Assembly (NCBI RefSeq): GCF_019801175.1
Contig: NZ_JAHVJR010000001.1
Coordinates: 1,240,001 to 1,304,000, forward strand
DNA length: 64,000 nucleotides
Source: Vannielia litorea
GTDB lineage: Bacteria > Pseudomonadota > Alphaproteobacteria > Rhodobacterales > Rhodobacteraceae
Direction: 5' to 3'
A model generated the notes under the pieces. The model saw only the letters and a list, made by a program, of their open reading frames with translations, made no database searches and had not been told where the DNA came from. Position 1 is the stretch's first letter. The number at the start of each line of letters is the position of its first letter. This document shows, one piece after another, positions 50,080-59,391 of this stretch. The position numbers were made by a program, and so were the translations under genes.

Positions 50080-51456
50080 TCAGAAAAAGTCGATGGAGAC
50101 CTGCAACAGCCGCTCCACCTCTGGCACATCATCGGCCATCGCGAAGATGACGATCACGTCGCCCTCCTCAATCCGCGTTTCCGCCACCGGCTTGATATAG
50201 GTCTCGCCCCGCATGAGCGCGCCCACGCAAACTCCTTCAGGGAAGTCGATATCGCGGATCTTCTGGCCCGAGAGCGGCGAGGTCGAGAGCACCTGTGCCT
50301 CGATCACCTCGGCCTCGGCATCCCCTATGGAGTAGACCCCGCGCACCCGCCCGTGACGGATGTGGCGTAGGATCGAGCTCACAGTGGTGGCGCGCGGGTT
50401 GATGAAGGCATCCACGTGAAGCGGGTTCATCAGCGGCACCAGTGTCGGGTCGTTCACCAGACAAATCGCCATCGGGCAGCCGTTGGACTTGGCGCGCACG
50501 GCGGCCAGCAGGTTCACCTTGTCATCGTCGGTCACGCAAAGCACCGCGTCGGCCTTGTCGATATTCGCCTCGATCAACAACTCCCTCGAGAGGCCATCGC
50601 CGTTGAGCACGATCGTCCGCTCCAGCGCGTCGGCGGCACGTTCGGCAATCGGCCGTGACCGCTCGATCACCTTGGCGCGGATGCGGTTGGTCTGCTTTTC
50701 CAGCGCCTGCGCCACGGCAAGCCCCACGTTGCCACCGCCAATGATCACCACCCGCTCCTGCTTGCGAAGCACCTTGCCGAAAATTTCCATCGTGCGCGTG
50801 GTGTCGTCGGTGTTGGCGCAAACGTAGATCTGGTCGCCGGCGAAAAGCTGGTCGCCGGGGTTGGGCGCGAAGAGCTTGTTCTTGCGCCGCACCGCCACAA
50901 CGATCGCCCGCAGGGTCGAAAACAGATCGGTCAACTGCCGGAGCGGCGTGTTCAGCACCGGGCAGTCGTCGTCCAGATGAATACCAAGCAACTGCGCCTG
51001 CCCACCCAAGAAGCGCTCTGTGTCAAAGGCAGCAGGCGCCGCGAGCCGTTGCAGTGCAGCCTCCGCCACCTCGCGCTCGGGAGAGATCACCACGTCGATC
51101 GGCATGTGATCGCGGCGGTACAGGTCGGAATAGATCGCAGTCAGGTAGCTTTGCGAGCGCAGGCGCGCCACCTTGCGCGGCACCGAGAACACCGAGTGCG
51201 CGACCTGGCAGGTGACCATATTCACCTCGTCCGAATGGGTCGCGGCGATGATCATGTCCGCATCGCGGGCCCCTGCCCGGTCGAGGATGTCGGGGTAGCT
51301 CGCGTGGCCTGCAATGCCCTGCACATCCAGCGAATCCGTCGCCCGGCGCACCAGTTCGGCGTTGTTGTCGACCACTGTCACGTCATTGCGCTCACCCGAA
51401 AGATGCCGGGCGATCTGCCACCCGACCTGGCCCGCGCCGCAGATGATAACCTTCAT
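50080..51456 (-). CDS. trkA: Trk system potassium transporter TrkA
   Basis: A 458-residue cytosolic regulator with two RCK halves, each with a Rossmann NAD-binding motif (GAGQVGWQIA at the start, GGGNVGLAVA mid-protein) and a TrkA_C domain. It gates TrkH in response to nucleotide. ATG 51456 is the family start; the longer frame adds 18 residues without similarity. Heads the trkA-trkH-hfq-hflX run. Confidence 0.95.
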   Translation of the reverse strand: MKVIICGAGQVGWQIARHLSGERNDVTVVDNNAELVRRATDSLDVQGIAGHASYPDILDRAGARDADMIIAATHSDEVNMVTCQVAHSVFSVPRKVARLRSQSYLTAIYSDLYRRDHMPIDVVISPEREVAEAALQRLAAPAAFDTERFLGGQAQLLGIHLDDDCPVLNTPLRQLTDLFSTLRAIVVAVRRKNKLFAPNPGDQLFAGDQIYVCANTDDTTRTMEIFGKVLRKQERVVIIGGGNVGLAVAQALEKQTNRIRAKVIERSRPIAERAADALERTIVLNGDGLSRELLIEANIDKADAVLCVTDDDKVNLLAAVRAKSNGCPMAICLVNDPTLVPLMNPLHVDAFINPRATTVSSILRHIRHGRVRGVYSIGDAEAEVIEAQVLSTSPLSGQKIRDIDFPEGVCVGALMRGETYIKPVAETRIEEGDVIVIFAMADDVPEVERLLQVSIDFF

Positions 51457-51615
51457 GGCTCTGTGCGCCCTCCGGGGCCTGACGTTGCTCTTCCACACCC
51501 TGCTTGGCATGGGGCTTGGGTGGGGTCAACGGCTGCGGCATTCGGGCCGCGCCTCCTGCCCTATGTAGGCGCTTGTCACTTGACCCGGGGCGCAGCAGGC
51601 GGATCAATCGGCCCC

Positions 51616-53202
51616 ATGTTGCGCACCCTCCTCTGCCTCCTCTTTTTCAGCCTCCCCGCCCTCGCCGCGGAAGAGGACGCCCCGCCACGGCTAACCTCAA
51701 TGGAACAGTCAGACGAGATGTTTCAACTGGCGCAGCGGGTGCAGGGCACCAACGCCGCCCGCGCCATGCAGCAAATCGCGCTTCGCCTTGCCGCTCGAGC
51801 CGCAGGGGCCGAAGATCTCGCCATTGAGCGGCGCGATCTGATGGAGCAACGCGATGCCGTCAGTCGAGACCGCGCGATGGACCCGTCAGTGCGCCGCGCG
51901 CGCCTCGACGCGCTTCAAACCGCGCTCACGGTCAACGGCGACCGGTTGGCGCGCGGCTTCCCCGACTGGCGCAGAATTACGGCGCCGGAGCCGGTCTCGC
52001 TTTCCGAAGCCCGCAGCCTGCTGGCCGAAGACGAAGCACTCATCAGCCTGCATCAGGGTGAGGAGCACCTTTTCATCTGGCTCGTGGCCCGTGACCGGGT
52101 CATCTGGCACCGGGTTGCGATCACCCGGCCCGATGCCGCCGAACTGGTGGCGACCTTCCGGCAGGATATGGGCCTCACCGGCACCCTGCGCGGGGCGACG
52201 GCGCTCAAACCCCAAACCGCAGATGTCAGTTTACCTGCCTTCAACCGCCCGCTTGCCGCCAATCTCTACGTGCTCCTCTTCGGTGCCTTCGCCGAGGAAC
52301 TGGCCGCCTATCCCCACCTCCGGCTCGTCCCCGATGGCGCCTGGCTCGGCCTGCCTTTCGCCGCCCTCCTCACCGGCTATGAGGACGCCACCGCGCCCTA
52401 TGGTCCCGCCATGCTGCGCGAAGCCTCGTGGCTCATCCGTCAGCACGCGCTCACCGTCATGCCCTCGGTCGTCAGCCTGCGTGCCCTTCCGCGCCGCGAG
52501 GCAACCTCGGCTGGCACTCTCCTCGCTGTCGGAGACCCGATCTTCAGCGGCACGGCGAGCGCGATGGAGGTCGCCCGCGCAGGCGGCGGCGCGGCAGATG
52601 TCTCCGCCCTCGCCCCCCTGCCCGGCACCCGCCGCGAAGTGACCGCCATTGCCGGGGCCTTCCCCGGTGGTGCCCGCGTTCTGCTGGGCGCCGAGGCCAC
52701 CGAAGCGGCCATCCGCAGCGCGGACCTGTCGGACCGCGATGTGATCGTTTTTGCTACGCACGGCCTGATCGCGGGCGAGCTTCAAGGGCTGGAGGAACCG
52801 GCCCTCGCCCTGACCCCACCGCCCGCGCCCTCATCCGCAGATGATGGCCTGCTCACCGTGGGCGAAATCGCCGGCCTGAGGCTCAACGCCGAGTGGGTCG
52901 TGCTCTCGGCCTGCAACACCGCTGCGGGCGATGGCGAGGGGGCCGAGGGCCTCTCCGGCCTCGCCCGCGCCTTCTTCGCCGCCGGGGCCGAGAGCCTTCT
53001 GGTGAGCCATTGGCCCGTGCGCGATGATGCAGCCGCCCGCCTGACCGCCACGGCCTTCGCCGAGCTGCGGGCCGCGCCGGGGATGCGCAAGGCAGAGGCG
53101 ATGCGCCGCGCGATGCTCGCCCTCATGTCCGATGAAATCGATGCCAGCCTTGCCCATCCACTCGCCTGGGCGCCCTTCTTCGTCGTCGGAGGTGGCGGAT
53201 GA
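51616..53202 (+). CDS. Secreted CHAT-domain (caspase-like) protease
   Basis: A 528-residue protein with a signal peptide (MLRTLLCLLFFSLPALAAEE), a helical N-terminal third (rich in Arg/Ala, about 30-110), and a CHAT domain (about 215-528). The caspase-type dyad is intact: His382 in FATHGLI and Cys433 in VVLSACNTAAGDG; RLVPDGAWLGLPFAAL is the typical CHAT core. ATG 51616 gives the signal peptide; the longer frame overlaps trkA. CHAT proteases are best known in TPR-linked and RNA-guided systems; a periplasmic form is unusual. Its stop overlaps the next gene by 4 bases. Confidence 0.82.
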   Translation: MLRTLLCLLFFSLPALAAEEDAPPRLTSMEQSDEMFQLAQRVQGTNAARAMQQIALRLAARAAGAEDLAIERRDLMEQRDAVSRDRAMDPSVRRARLDALQTALTVNGDRLARGFPDWRRITAPEPVSLSEARSLLAEDEALISLHQGEEHLFIWLVARDRVIWHRVAITRPDAAELVATFRQDMGLTGTLRGATALKPQTADVSLPAFNRPLAANLYVLLFGAFAEELAAYPHLRLVPDGAWLGLPFAALLTGYEDATAPYGPAMLREASWLIRQHALTVMPSVVSLRALPRREATSAGTLLAVGDPIFSGTASAMEVARAGGGAADVSALAPLPGTRREVTAIAGAFPGGARVLLGAEATEAAIRSADLSDRDVIVFATHGLIAGELQGLEEPALALTPPPAPSSADDGLLTVGEIAGLRLNAEWVVLSACNTAAGDGEGAEGLSGLARAFFAAGAESLLVSHWPVRDDAAARLTATAFAELRAAPGMRKAEAMRRAMLALMSDEIDASLAHPLAWAPFFVVGGGG

Positions 53203-54638
53203 TCCGGGCCGCACTCCTGTCATTCTCCCTGCTCACGGCCCTGCCTGCGCAGGCCGAAGCGCCCGACCCGCTGGAGCTGCTCTCCCGTTTCGATGCGATC
53301 TTCGAGGCCGATGGCGGGCTTGGGCTGGAGTTCGAATTCACGACAGCCGTGGACGCTGCCCGTGCCGAGGGTGAGCTCGATGCCGATTGGGCGCGGGTCA
53401 TGACCGTAGCCGCCGTCCAGCTAATGGCCGGGCTGGCCCGCTACGAACGCGGCTTCGCGCTTCTGGACGAGGCGGAGACCCTCGCCCCCAACGGCTCCGA
53501 GTTGCACAGCTTCATCCTCGCATGGCGCGCCTACTTCGAGTTCTGGTGGGGCCACGCCGACCGCGCGCGCGCCACACTCGCCCGGCTCAATAATCCACTG
53601 GGCACCCTGCTCGAAGCCGAGGAACTGGCCTTCATTGACGAGCACCGCGCCGATCCGCCGGACGTTGCCGCCTCTCTTGGCTTTCAGCGGACAACCCAAC
53701 TTTCGGCAGAAGCCGGCAACATGATGATCGCGGGCGATGTGGATCAGGCAGAGCAACTCATGCGGGGCCTGCGCCTTCCCAATTGGATCGCCGAGCAGGT
53801 GCCACTGGTCGCCGTCAACAACGCGGTGATCTCTGTGCATTTCTTTTCCGCTGCCATCTTCCGCGGTGACCCTGAGGCAGCGCGCGAACACCTCGGCCTC
53901 GCGCTCGCCGAACTGGTCGATGAAACCGGAGGGCAGCCGCGCATCCGGCAGGCAATCCTCGACGATCCCCAATCTTGGGAGGCTGCCGAAACCCTGCTCT
54001 TCACAATCGCCGGTCATCTCGACCGTCCGCAGGACGCCGCCAACCGAGCGATGGTGCTTGATGTGCTGCGTCCCGGCCCCGATGCCAGCCCGATCCGGCG
54101 TGCCAGTTGGGCCCTGCAACTGGCCAACGAGGCGATCGAGGCGCAGGACTGGGACGGGGCCGCACGGCAGGCCGAGATCGCCGTGGCCTCCGGCGCGCTG
54201 GATCCGGATGACACGCTCTCATGGCGGGTTCTGGCCGGCGTCTTCCGCGCGCGCGCCCGCTATGCAGCCGGAGAGCCGGTGGACGGCGAGGCGCTCGTCG
54301 ACCTCTACGTTGCCATCACCGAAGCGCCTGATTTCCTTCCCCTGCTCAAGGTCGCCCGCACCGCACAAATCGTCATGGCGCTCCACCGCGCTGGCGAGCA
54401 CCACGCCACCGAGATCATCGGCCGCGACCTCTTTCGCTACCTCGCAGAGGTTCAATCGGCGACCCTGCAATCAGGGGAAACCATGGCCGCGATGGCCTCC
54501 TACTTCCGCCTCGCAGCCGATCACACAATCGCCTCTGGCTTCGTCATGGCACATTACCCGCCGGAGGGCGCGCAGGCCCCGCAGAGCTACTGTCAAACGT
54601 TCATGGAGATTGAGATGTGCACCGCCCACATCCCCTAA
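53199..54638 (+). CDS. Exported helical-repeat partner of the CHAT protease
   Basis: A 479-residue protein with a signal peptide (MIRAALLSFSLLTALPAQAE) followed by helix-rich sequence with TPR-like A/Y/A spacing (RYERGFALLDEAETLAPNGSELHSFI, EAIEAQDWDGAARQAEIAVASG). Two Cys near the C-terminus. ATG overlaps the CHAT stop (ATGA), so the pair is made together; it could be a scaffold, inhibitor or substrate of the protease. No catalytic motif or known family recognised. It ends in a shared hairpin with the convergent CHAP gene. Confidence 0.75.
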   Translation: MIRAALLSFSLLTALPAQAEAPDPLELLSRFDAIFEADGGLGLEFEFTTAVDAARAEGELDADWARVMTVAAVQLMAGLARYERGFALLDEAETLAPNGSELHSFILAWRAYFEFWWGHADRARATLARLNNPLGTLLEAEELAFIDEHRADPPDVAASLGFQRTTQLSAEAGNMMIAGDVDQAEQLMRGLRLPNWIAEQVPLVAVNNAVISVHFFSAAIFRGDPEAAREHLGLALAELVDETGGQPRIRQAILDDPQSWEAAETLLFTIAGHLDRPQDAANRAMVLDVLRPGPDASPIRRASWALQLANEAIEAQDWDGAARQAEIAVASGALDPDDTLSWRVLAGVFRARARYAAGEPVDGEALVDLYVAITEAPDFLPLLKVARTAQIVMALHRAGEHHATEIIGRDLFRYLAEVQSATLQSGETMAAMASYFRLAADHTIASGFVMAHYPPEGAQAPQSYCQTFMEIEMCTAHIP

Positions 54639-54651
54639 GGACGGGCGGTGC
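54619..54651. terminator. Bidirectional hairpin between convergent genes
   Basis: GCACCGCCC and GGGCGGTGC, 9-base perfect arms around a 15-base loop that contains the stop codon of the partner gene. No T run. Confidence 0.45.
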
Positions 54652-54657
54652 GCGTAC

Positions 54658-55230
54658 TCAGATCGCGTTCGAGACCTGCACAGGGTAGATGAACCCGTCA
54701 ATCATATAGGGCCGCCCATAGGCCGTGGGCTGGCTCTGTACCTTCACCAGCGACCAGTCGTTGGCATCGGACACGTCGATCACCGACATGCCGAGGCTGA
54801 CCTGATTGCGCTTCCAGTTGGCGTGGTCGATCTCGATCTCACGGTCGGAGATGACCCGCGAAACCACGGCAACATGCCCCATCGGCAGCTTGCGCGTGCC
54901 CGAGAAGGCCATCACGGCCCCCACCTGAGGTGTCCGGCCACGGGCATAAACACCATCCGCGCTGCCCCACCACGTGTTCGCATTGCCTCGGATCTGCACA
55001 CCGCTGGCGTTGCGGGCAAAAGGCACGCACCACACGCGGGCACCCGTGGCACGCAGGCTGCGGGCTTCGGAGATCGCATAATCCAGCAACTCGGGCTTGA
55101 GCTGCGGCGCGGTCATGGTGGAGAAGGTTTCGGTGCTCTGCTTGGCACCGCAGGCTGCGGTCAGCAGCAATGCTGCACAAAGCAGCGGAAGTCGCAGGGC
55201 ATTTGCCCGTTTGATCGGCCCCAGCCTCAT
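54658..55230 (-). CDS. CHAP-domain lipoprotein, probable peptidoglycan amidase/endopeptidase
   Basis: A 190-residue lipoprotein with lipobox LTAAC and a CHAP domain: catalytic Cys in WCVPFARN, then GNANTWW, AVMAFSGT and His in MGHVAVVSRV, with a following acidic residue and N/D (IEIDHANW). CHAP enzymes cut peptidoglycan stem peptides or the sugar-peptide amide bond. ATG 55230 is used; the frame extends to 55293 without a membrane anchor. Convergent with the CHAT pair. Confidence 0.85.
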   Translation of the reverse strand: MRLGPIKRANALRLPLLCAALLLTAACGAKQSTETFSTMTAPQLKPELLDYAISEARSLRATGARVWCVPFARNASGVQIRGNANTWWGSADGVYARGRTPQVGAVMAFSGTRKLPMGHVAVVSRVISDREIEIDHANWKRNQVSLGMSVIDVSDANDWSLVKVQSQPTAYGRPYMIDGFIYPVQVSNAI

Positions 55231-55482
55231 CTGTCCCTCGAGTATTGTTTCTCGTTCGGAAAAATTTCTCTCCGAAATGAAACCAAATTTCAAGTTCGCG
55301 TGTTAACCAAATTGAGCGTTGCGCCGTTCATGGCAAGAATCCGCCGCTGCCCGCCTACGCTGCGGCGCGTGTGGCCTTGCGGGCCTTGGCACCCCCTTCT
55401 CACGCTTACTCAACGTTAACTCCCGCTCCGTAAAGTCGCCCTCACGTGATGAGTATTGTGTTTCATGGCTGGGAGCGCCTGC

Positions 55483-57924
55483 ATGAGTCCGACCAACTGG
55501 CTGCCGCACCTCGGGATCCGCAAGACCATTGCGCTCACCGCTGCCTTGCCTCTCGGCGCATTGCTTGTGATCGCCTTGCTGGAGATTTTGCGCGCAAACT
55601 CCGCGGCCCGGGACTTTGCGCAGCTGTCCGAAATGTCCGCACTTGCCACACGCCTTTCAGACCTTGTCCACGAGCAGCAAAAGGAGCGCGGAGCCACTGC
55701 CGTCTTCCTGTCCAGCAAGGGCACGGTGTTTGGCGAAGAACTGGCGGCGCAACGTGCTCTGACAGACCAGCAGCGCGCGAGGGCGGAGACCGTGATCGTG
55801 CGGCAACTCGCCCGGATAGAGGGGGCAAACGGCCTCCAGGAACACGTGATCACCCTCCGGGCGATCCAGAAATCCCTCGCGGAAATGGCAACTGTAAGGG
55901 CAACAGTCGACCAGCAAACCATTCAGCTCGCAGATACGATCAGCTACTACACGGCCCTGAACGCAGCCATGCTGGGTGAGGTAAAGGCGCTGTCGCACCT
56001 CACGGAAGACGGAGAAATCAACAGGCAGATCAATTCGTTCCACGCCTTCCTTCAAGCCAAGGAGCGAGCCGGGATAGAGCGAGCTGTCGGCTCCGGTGGT
56101 CTGGCGGCTGGCAGCTTCTCCATGACAGCGCTCCTGCGCTTCAAGGGCCTGGTAGACGCACAGGATACCTACTTGGCAGCCTTCATGGCCGATGCCTCCG
56201 CAGAGTCCCGCGACCGGTTGGAGCAGGTGAAGGAGAGTGAAGCCGCCCAGCTTGTTGATGAGGTCCGGGCGTACATCCTGAGCGCGGGTGCCGATGGCGA
56301 TGTCAGTGCCTACACCGGCCCGCAGTTCTTTGCCGCGCAGACCACCCGGATCAATGCGCTCAAGGATCTGGAAAGCTTCATCGGCGCCGAGTTCAACAAG
56401 ATGGTTGCCGCCCGGCGGGCAGAGCTGCGCCGCGCGGTTCTCATCACTTCCGCTCTGTCCTTGGCAGTCATGGCGCTCGCTGCATCCGTTGTTTTCATCG
56501 TATCCGGCCGTGTGAGCCGCAGTCTCGGGTCTGTCGCTAGCGCAGCGCGGGACATGTCGGAAGGTGCGCTCGACGCAGACCTGCCTGCAGCCACAAGGAA
56601 CGAGGTCGGCGAAATCGTGGTCGCCCTTGATGCCTTTCGAACTTCGATTCTGGAGGGTCAGGCGCGCGAAGCAGAAGCCCGGACGCGGGAAGCAGCCGCC
56701 GAACAAGACAAAAGGGCCGAGAAGGAGCGTCGAGAAGAAGAACGCCGGAACCTCGAACTCGCCGGTCGCCGAAAGGAAGATGCCGATCGCGCGCGGGATG
56801 CAGCCATCGCCGAGGAGGTCGCTAAGCTGGTCGAGAGTTACGCCGCCGGCGACTTCAGCCAACAAATGGACCCCAGTGGCAAAACCGGCGCCTTCCTCGC
56901 CATCTGCAACGGCATCAACCGGATCGGATCGGGCACGGATGAAGCGCTGCGCGATATCTCCGCCGCGATGAAAGCCCTTGCCGCGCGCGATGTGACCTAC
57001 CGCCTGAAGAAAAACTATCAGGGTGTCTTTGCGCGCATCGCGGAGGATGTGAACCAATCCATGATGTCGCTCGGCGAAGTACTTGCAGAAGTCCGCGGCA
57101 GCGGCCACCTCGCAAACGAGACCGCCAGCACTCTCGCCGCAAATGCGCGTGGCCTCTCCAGCCGCACAGAACGCAACGCGGCAACCCTCGAACAAACCAG
57201 CGCCGCCATGGCCCAGCTTCAGGCCTCGGTCCGACAGGCCACCGACGCGGCACGCGGCGCCCGGAACAGCGCATCCCGAGCATCTGAACAGGCCGAGGAC
57301 GGGCTCGAAACCGTGGAAGGCACGCTCAGAGCAATGCAAGAGATCGAGGAAAGCGCGCAAGCCGTCACCAAGATCATCGACTTGATTGATGACATCGCAT
57401 TCCAGACAAACCTGCTCGCACTCAATGCCGGGGTCGAAGCAGCCCGCGCCGGTGAAGCCGGGCGGGGATTTGCCGTTGTCGCCAGCGAAGTCCGCGAACT
57501 CGCAGCCCGCTCCTCGGGTGCCGCGCGAGAGATTGGCGGCCTGATCTCAGCCACAACTTCAAAGGTGGAGCACGGTGTCGCGCTCGCGCAGGCAAGTGGC
57601 GAGGCCTTGCGTGCTATCACCGGGGTGGTCCGCGAAGTTTCGGATCAGATCGACCATGTGGCCACCTCCTCGGGAGAACAGGCGACCAGCATTGATGAGG
57701 TCGTCACCGCAACCGCCGAGCTGGATCGCAGCACGCAGGAAAACGCAGCGAACTTCGAAGAGACAACCGCTGCCCTGACCACGATGCAAAGCGAGTTCGA
57801 GGCGTTGCTGACGACAGTGAACAGTTTCCGCCTCGACGCGACCGCCTCCAGGGTAGGTGTTGAGCAGGTCAAAGAAATCGATGACCGAGCCTCACTGACA
57901 CCCGAATTCCGCCGCGCATCCTGA
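55483..57924 (+). CDS. NIT-domain methyl-accepting chemotaxis protein
   Basis: An 813-residue chemoreceptor: membrane segment at about 15-35, a periplasmic NIT (nitrate/nitrite sensing) domain (SALATRLSDLVHEQQKERGATAVFLSS...AGIERAVGSGG), a second segment near 320-345, HAMP, a long Glu/Arg/Ala-rich coiled coil, a further HAMP-like module and the signalling hairpin (IDDIAFQTNLLALNAGVEAARAGEAGRGFAVVA). ATG 55483 follows GGGAG; ATG 55465 and TTG 55456 are alternatives. NIT domains are linked to nitrate/nitrite, a neat match to the neighbouring ntr genes. Confidence 0.9.
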   Translation: MSPTNWLPHLGIRKTIALTAALPLGALLVIALLEILRANSAARDFAQLSEMSALATRLSDLVHEQQKERGATAVFLSSKGTVFGEELAAQRALTDQQRARAETVIVRQLARIEGANGLQEHVITLRAIQKSLAEMATVRATVDQQTIQLADTISYYTALNAAMLGEVKALSHLTEDGEINRQINSFHAFLQAKERAGIERAVGSGGLAAGSFSMTALLRFKGLVDAQDTYLAAFMADASAESRDRLEQVKESEAAQLVDEVRAYILSAGADGDVSAYTGPQFFAAQTTRINALKDLESFIGAEFNKMVAARRAELRRAVLITSALSLAVMALAASVVFIVSGRVSRSLGSVASAARDMSEGALDADLPAATRNEVGEIVVALDAFRTSILEGQAREAEARTREAAAEQDKRAEKERREEERRNLELAGRRKEDADRARDAAIAEEVAKLVESYAAGDFSQQMDPSGKTGAFLAICNGINRIGSGTDEALRDISAAMKALAARDVTYRLKKNYQGVFARIAEDVNQSMMSLGEVLAEVRGSGHLANETASTLAANARGLSSRTERNAATLEQTSAAMAQLQASVRQATDAARGARNSASRASEQAEDGLETVEGTLRAMQEIEESAQAVTKIIDLIDDIAFQTNLLALNAGVEAARAGEAGRGFAVVASEVRELAARSSGAAREIGGLISATTSKVEHGVALAQASGEALRAITGVVREVSDQIDHVATSSGEQATSIDEVVTATAELDRSTQENAANFEETTAALTTMQSEFEALLTTVNSFRLDATASRVGVEQVKEIDDRASLTPEFRRAS

Positions 57925-57959
57925 GGCGACCCGCTAGATTGCCTCGGATCGCCTACCCC

Positions 57960-59366
57960 TTACTCGGCGGCTTGGCTCTCGATATGCGCAATCCGCGCCC
58001 CGGCCTTCGTGGACGTCACGACCCCCAGCGACTTCAACTTGCGGTGCAATGCCGAGCGCTCCATGCCAACAAAGGTCGCCGTTCTGGAGATGTTGCCACC
58101 GAACCGGTTGATCTGGGTCAGCAGATACTCCCGCTCAAACAGCTCACGAGCTTCCCGCAGCGGCAGGGTGGCCAGCCCGCCCGAAAGCACCACCCGACCC
58201 TCGTCATCCTCCGGCGCATCGTTGCCCTGAAGCTCCCGCGCCTCGATCGGGTCGGTGGTTTCACCAAGGATCAGAGCTCGTTCAATGATGTTTTTCAACT
58301 GCCGCACGTTGCCCGGCAGATGCATGGTCTGCAGCAGCGCCTCGGCCTCTTCCGAAAGCTCACGCGCACTCAGCCCCTGGCTTGCGTTGGCTTCGGTGAT
58401 GAAATGTCGGGCCAGTTCGGGGATATCCTCACGCCGTTCCTCAAGCCCCGGCACCCGGATCGGCACCACGTTGAGCCGGTGATACAGCTCCTCGCGGAAG
58501 TTCCCCCGGGCAATCTCGGCCTCGAGGTCTCGGTTGGTCGAAGAAATCACCCGCAGGTCCACCCGCACCTTGTCGGAGCCGCCAACCCGCTGGAACTGCT
58601 GCTCCACGAGCACCCGCAGGATCTTGGACTGCGTGCCCAGCGGCATGTCGGCGATCTCGTCGAAATAGAGCACCCCGCCGTGTGCCTCTTCAAGCAGCCC
58701 CTGCTCCACCCCGCGGGCATCGCTCTCACGGCCAAAGAGCACTTCTTCCATCCGATCGGGCTCGATGGAGGCGGAGTTGACCGAGATGAAGGGTGCAGAA
58801 GCACGGGAAGAATTAGCGTGAATGTAGCGCGCCGCCACCTCCTTGCCCGCCCCGGCAGGCCCGGTGAGCATCACCCGGCCATTGGACTTGGTGACCTTTT
58901 CCAACTGACTTTTCAAAGCCTTGAAGGCCGTCGAGTTGCCGACCATGTCGGTGACAGACACCTCCTTGCGGCGAAGCTGGCTATTCTCGCGGCGCAGGCG
59001 AGAGGTCTCCATCGCGCGGCGGATCACCACCATCAACTGGTCGATGTTAAAGGGCTTCTCGATGAAGTCGTAGGCCCCCTGCTTGATCGCCGCCACAGCA
59101 ATTTCGATGTTGCCATGCCCGGAGATAATCACCACCGGAATGTCGGGGTTGTCACGCTTGGTGGCCTTGAGAATGTCGATGCCGTCCATCCGGCTGTCCT
59201 TCAGCCAGATGTCGAGGATCATCAGCGCTGGCGGCGCCTCGTTGATGGCGGCCATGCAGTCGTCGGAGTTGCCGGCGAGCCGGGTCTGGAAGCCCTCGTC
59301 GCGGAGGATGTCACCCACGAGTTCGCGGATGTCTCTTTCGTCGTCCACAATCAGAATATCGGTCAT
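57960..59366 (-). CDS. ntrX: Nitrogen response regulator NtrX
   Basis: A 468-residue response regulator: receiver domain (LIVDDERDIREL, phosphoacceptor Asp in MILDIWLKD), AAA+ domain (Walker A GPAGAGKE, Walker B LYFDEIADM), and a C-terminal Fis-type HTH (ISRTATFVGMERSALHRKLKSL). The AAA+ loop that should carry GAFTGA reads FGRESDARGVEQGLLEEA, so sigma-54 contact is not expected. Walker A ends GKE rather than GKT/S. Paired with NtrY; in Rhodobacterales it acts on nitrogen, redox and envelope genes. Confidence 0.95.
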   Translation of the reverse strand: MTDILIVDDERDIRELVGDILRDEGFQTRLAGNSDDCMAAINEAPPALMILDIWLKDSRMDGIDILKATKRDNPDIPVVIISGHGNIEIAVAAIKQGAYDFIEKPFNIDQLMVVIRRAMETSRLRRENSQLRRKEVSVTDMVGNSTAFKALKSQLEKVTKSNGRVMLTGPAGAGKEVAARYIHANSSRASAPFISVNSASIEPDRMEEVLFGRESDARGVEQGLLEEAHGGVLYFDEIADMPLGTQSKILRVLVEQQFQRVGGSDKVRVDLRVISSTNRDLEAEIARGNFREELYHRLNVVPIRVPGLEERREDIPELARHFITEANASQGLSARELSEEAEALLQTMHLPGNVRQLKNIIERALILGETTDPIEARELQGNDAPEDDEGRVVLSGGLATLPLREARELFEREYLLTQINRFGGNISRTATFVGMERSALHRKLKSLGVVTSTKAGARIAHIESQAAE

Positions 59367-59391
59367 CTCTGCTCTTCCTTCCTCTCTCTCG

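Noticed and set aside
50977..51615. Upstream extension of the CHAT gene frame
   Set aside because: Overlaps trkA on the other strand; starting at 51616 gives a proper signal peptide.
55280..55430. TTAA-containing sites upstream of the chemoreceptor considered as CtrA boxes
   Set aside because: Only half sites (GTTAAC) occur; no TTAA-N7-TTAA pair was found.
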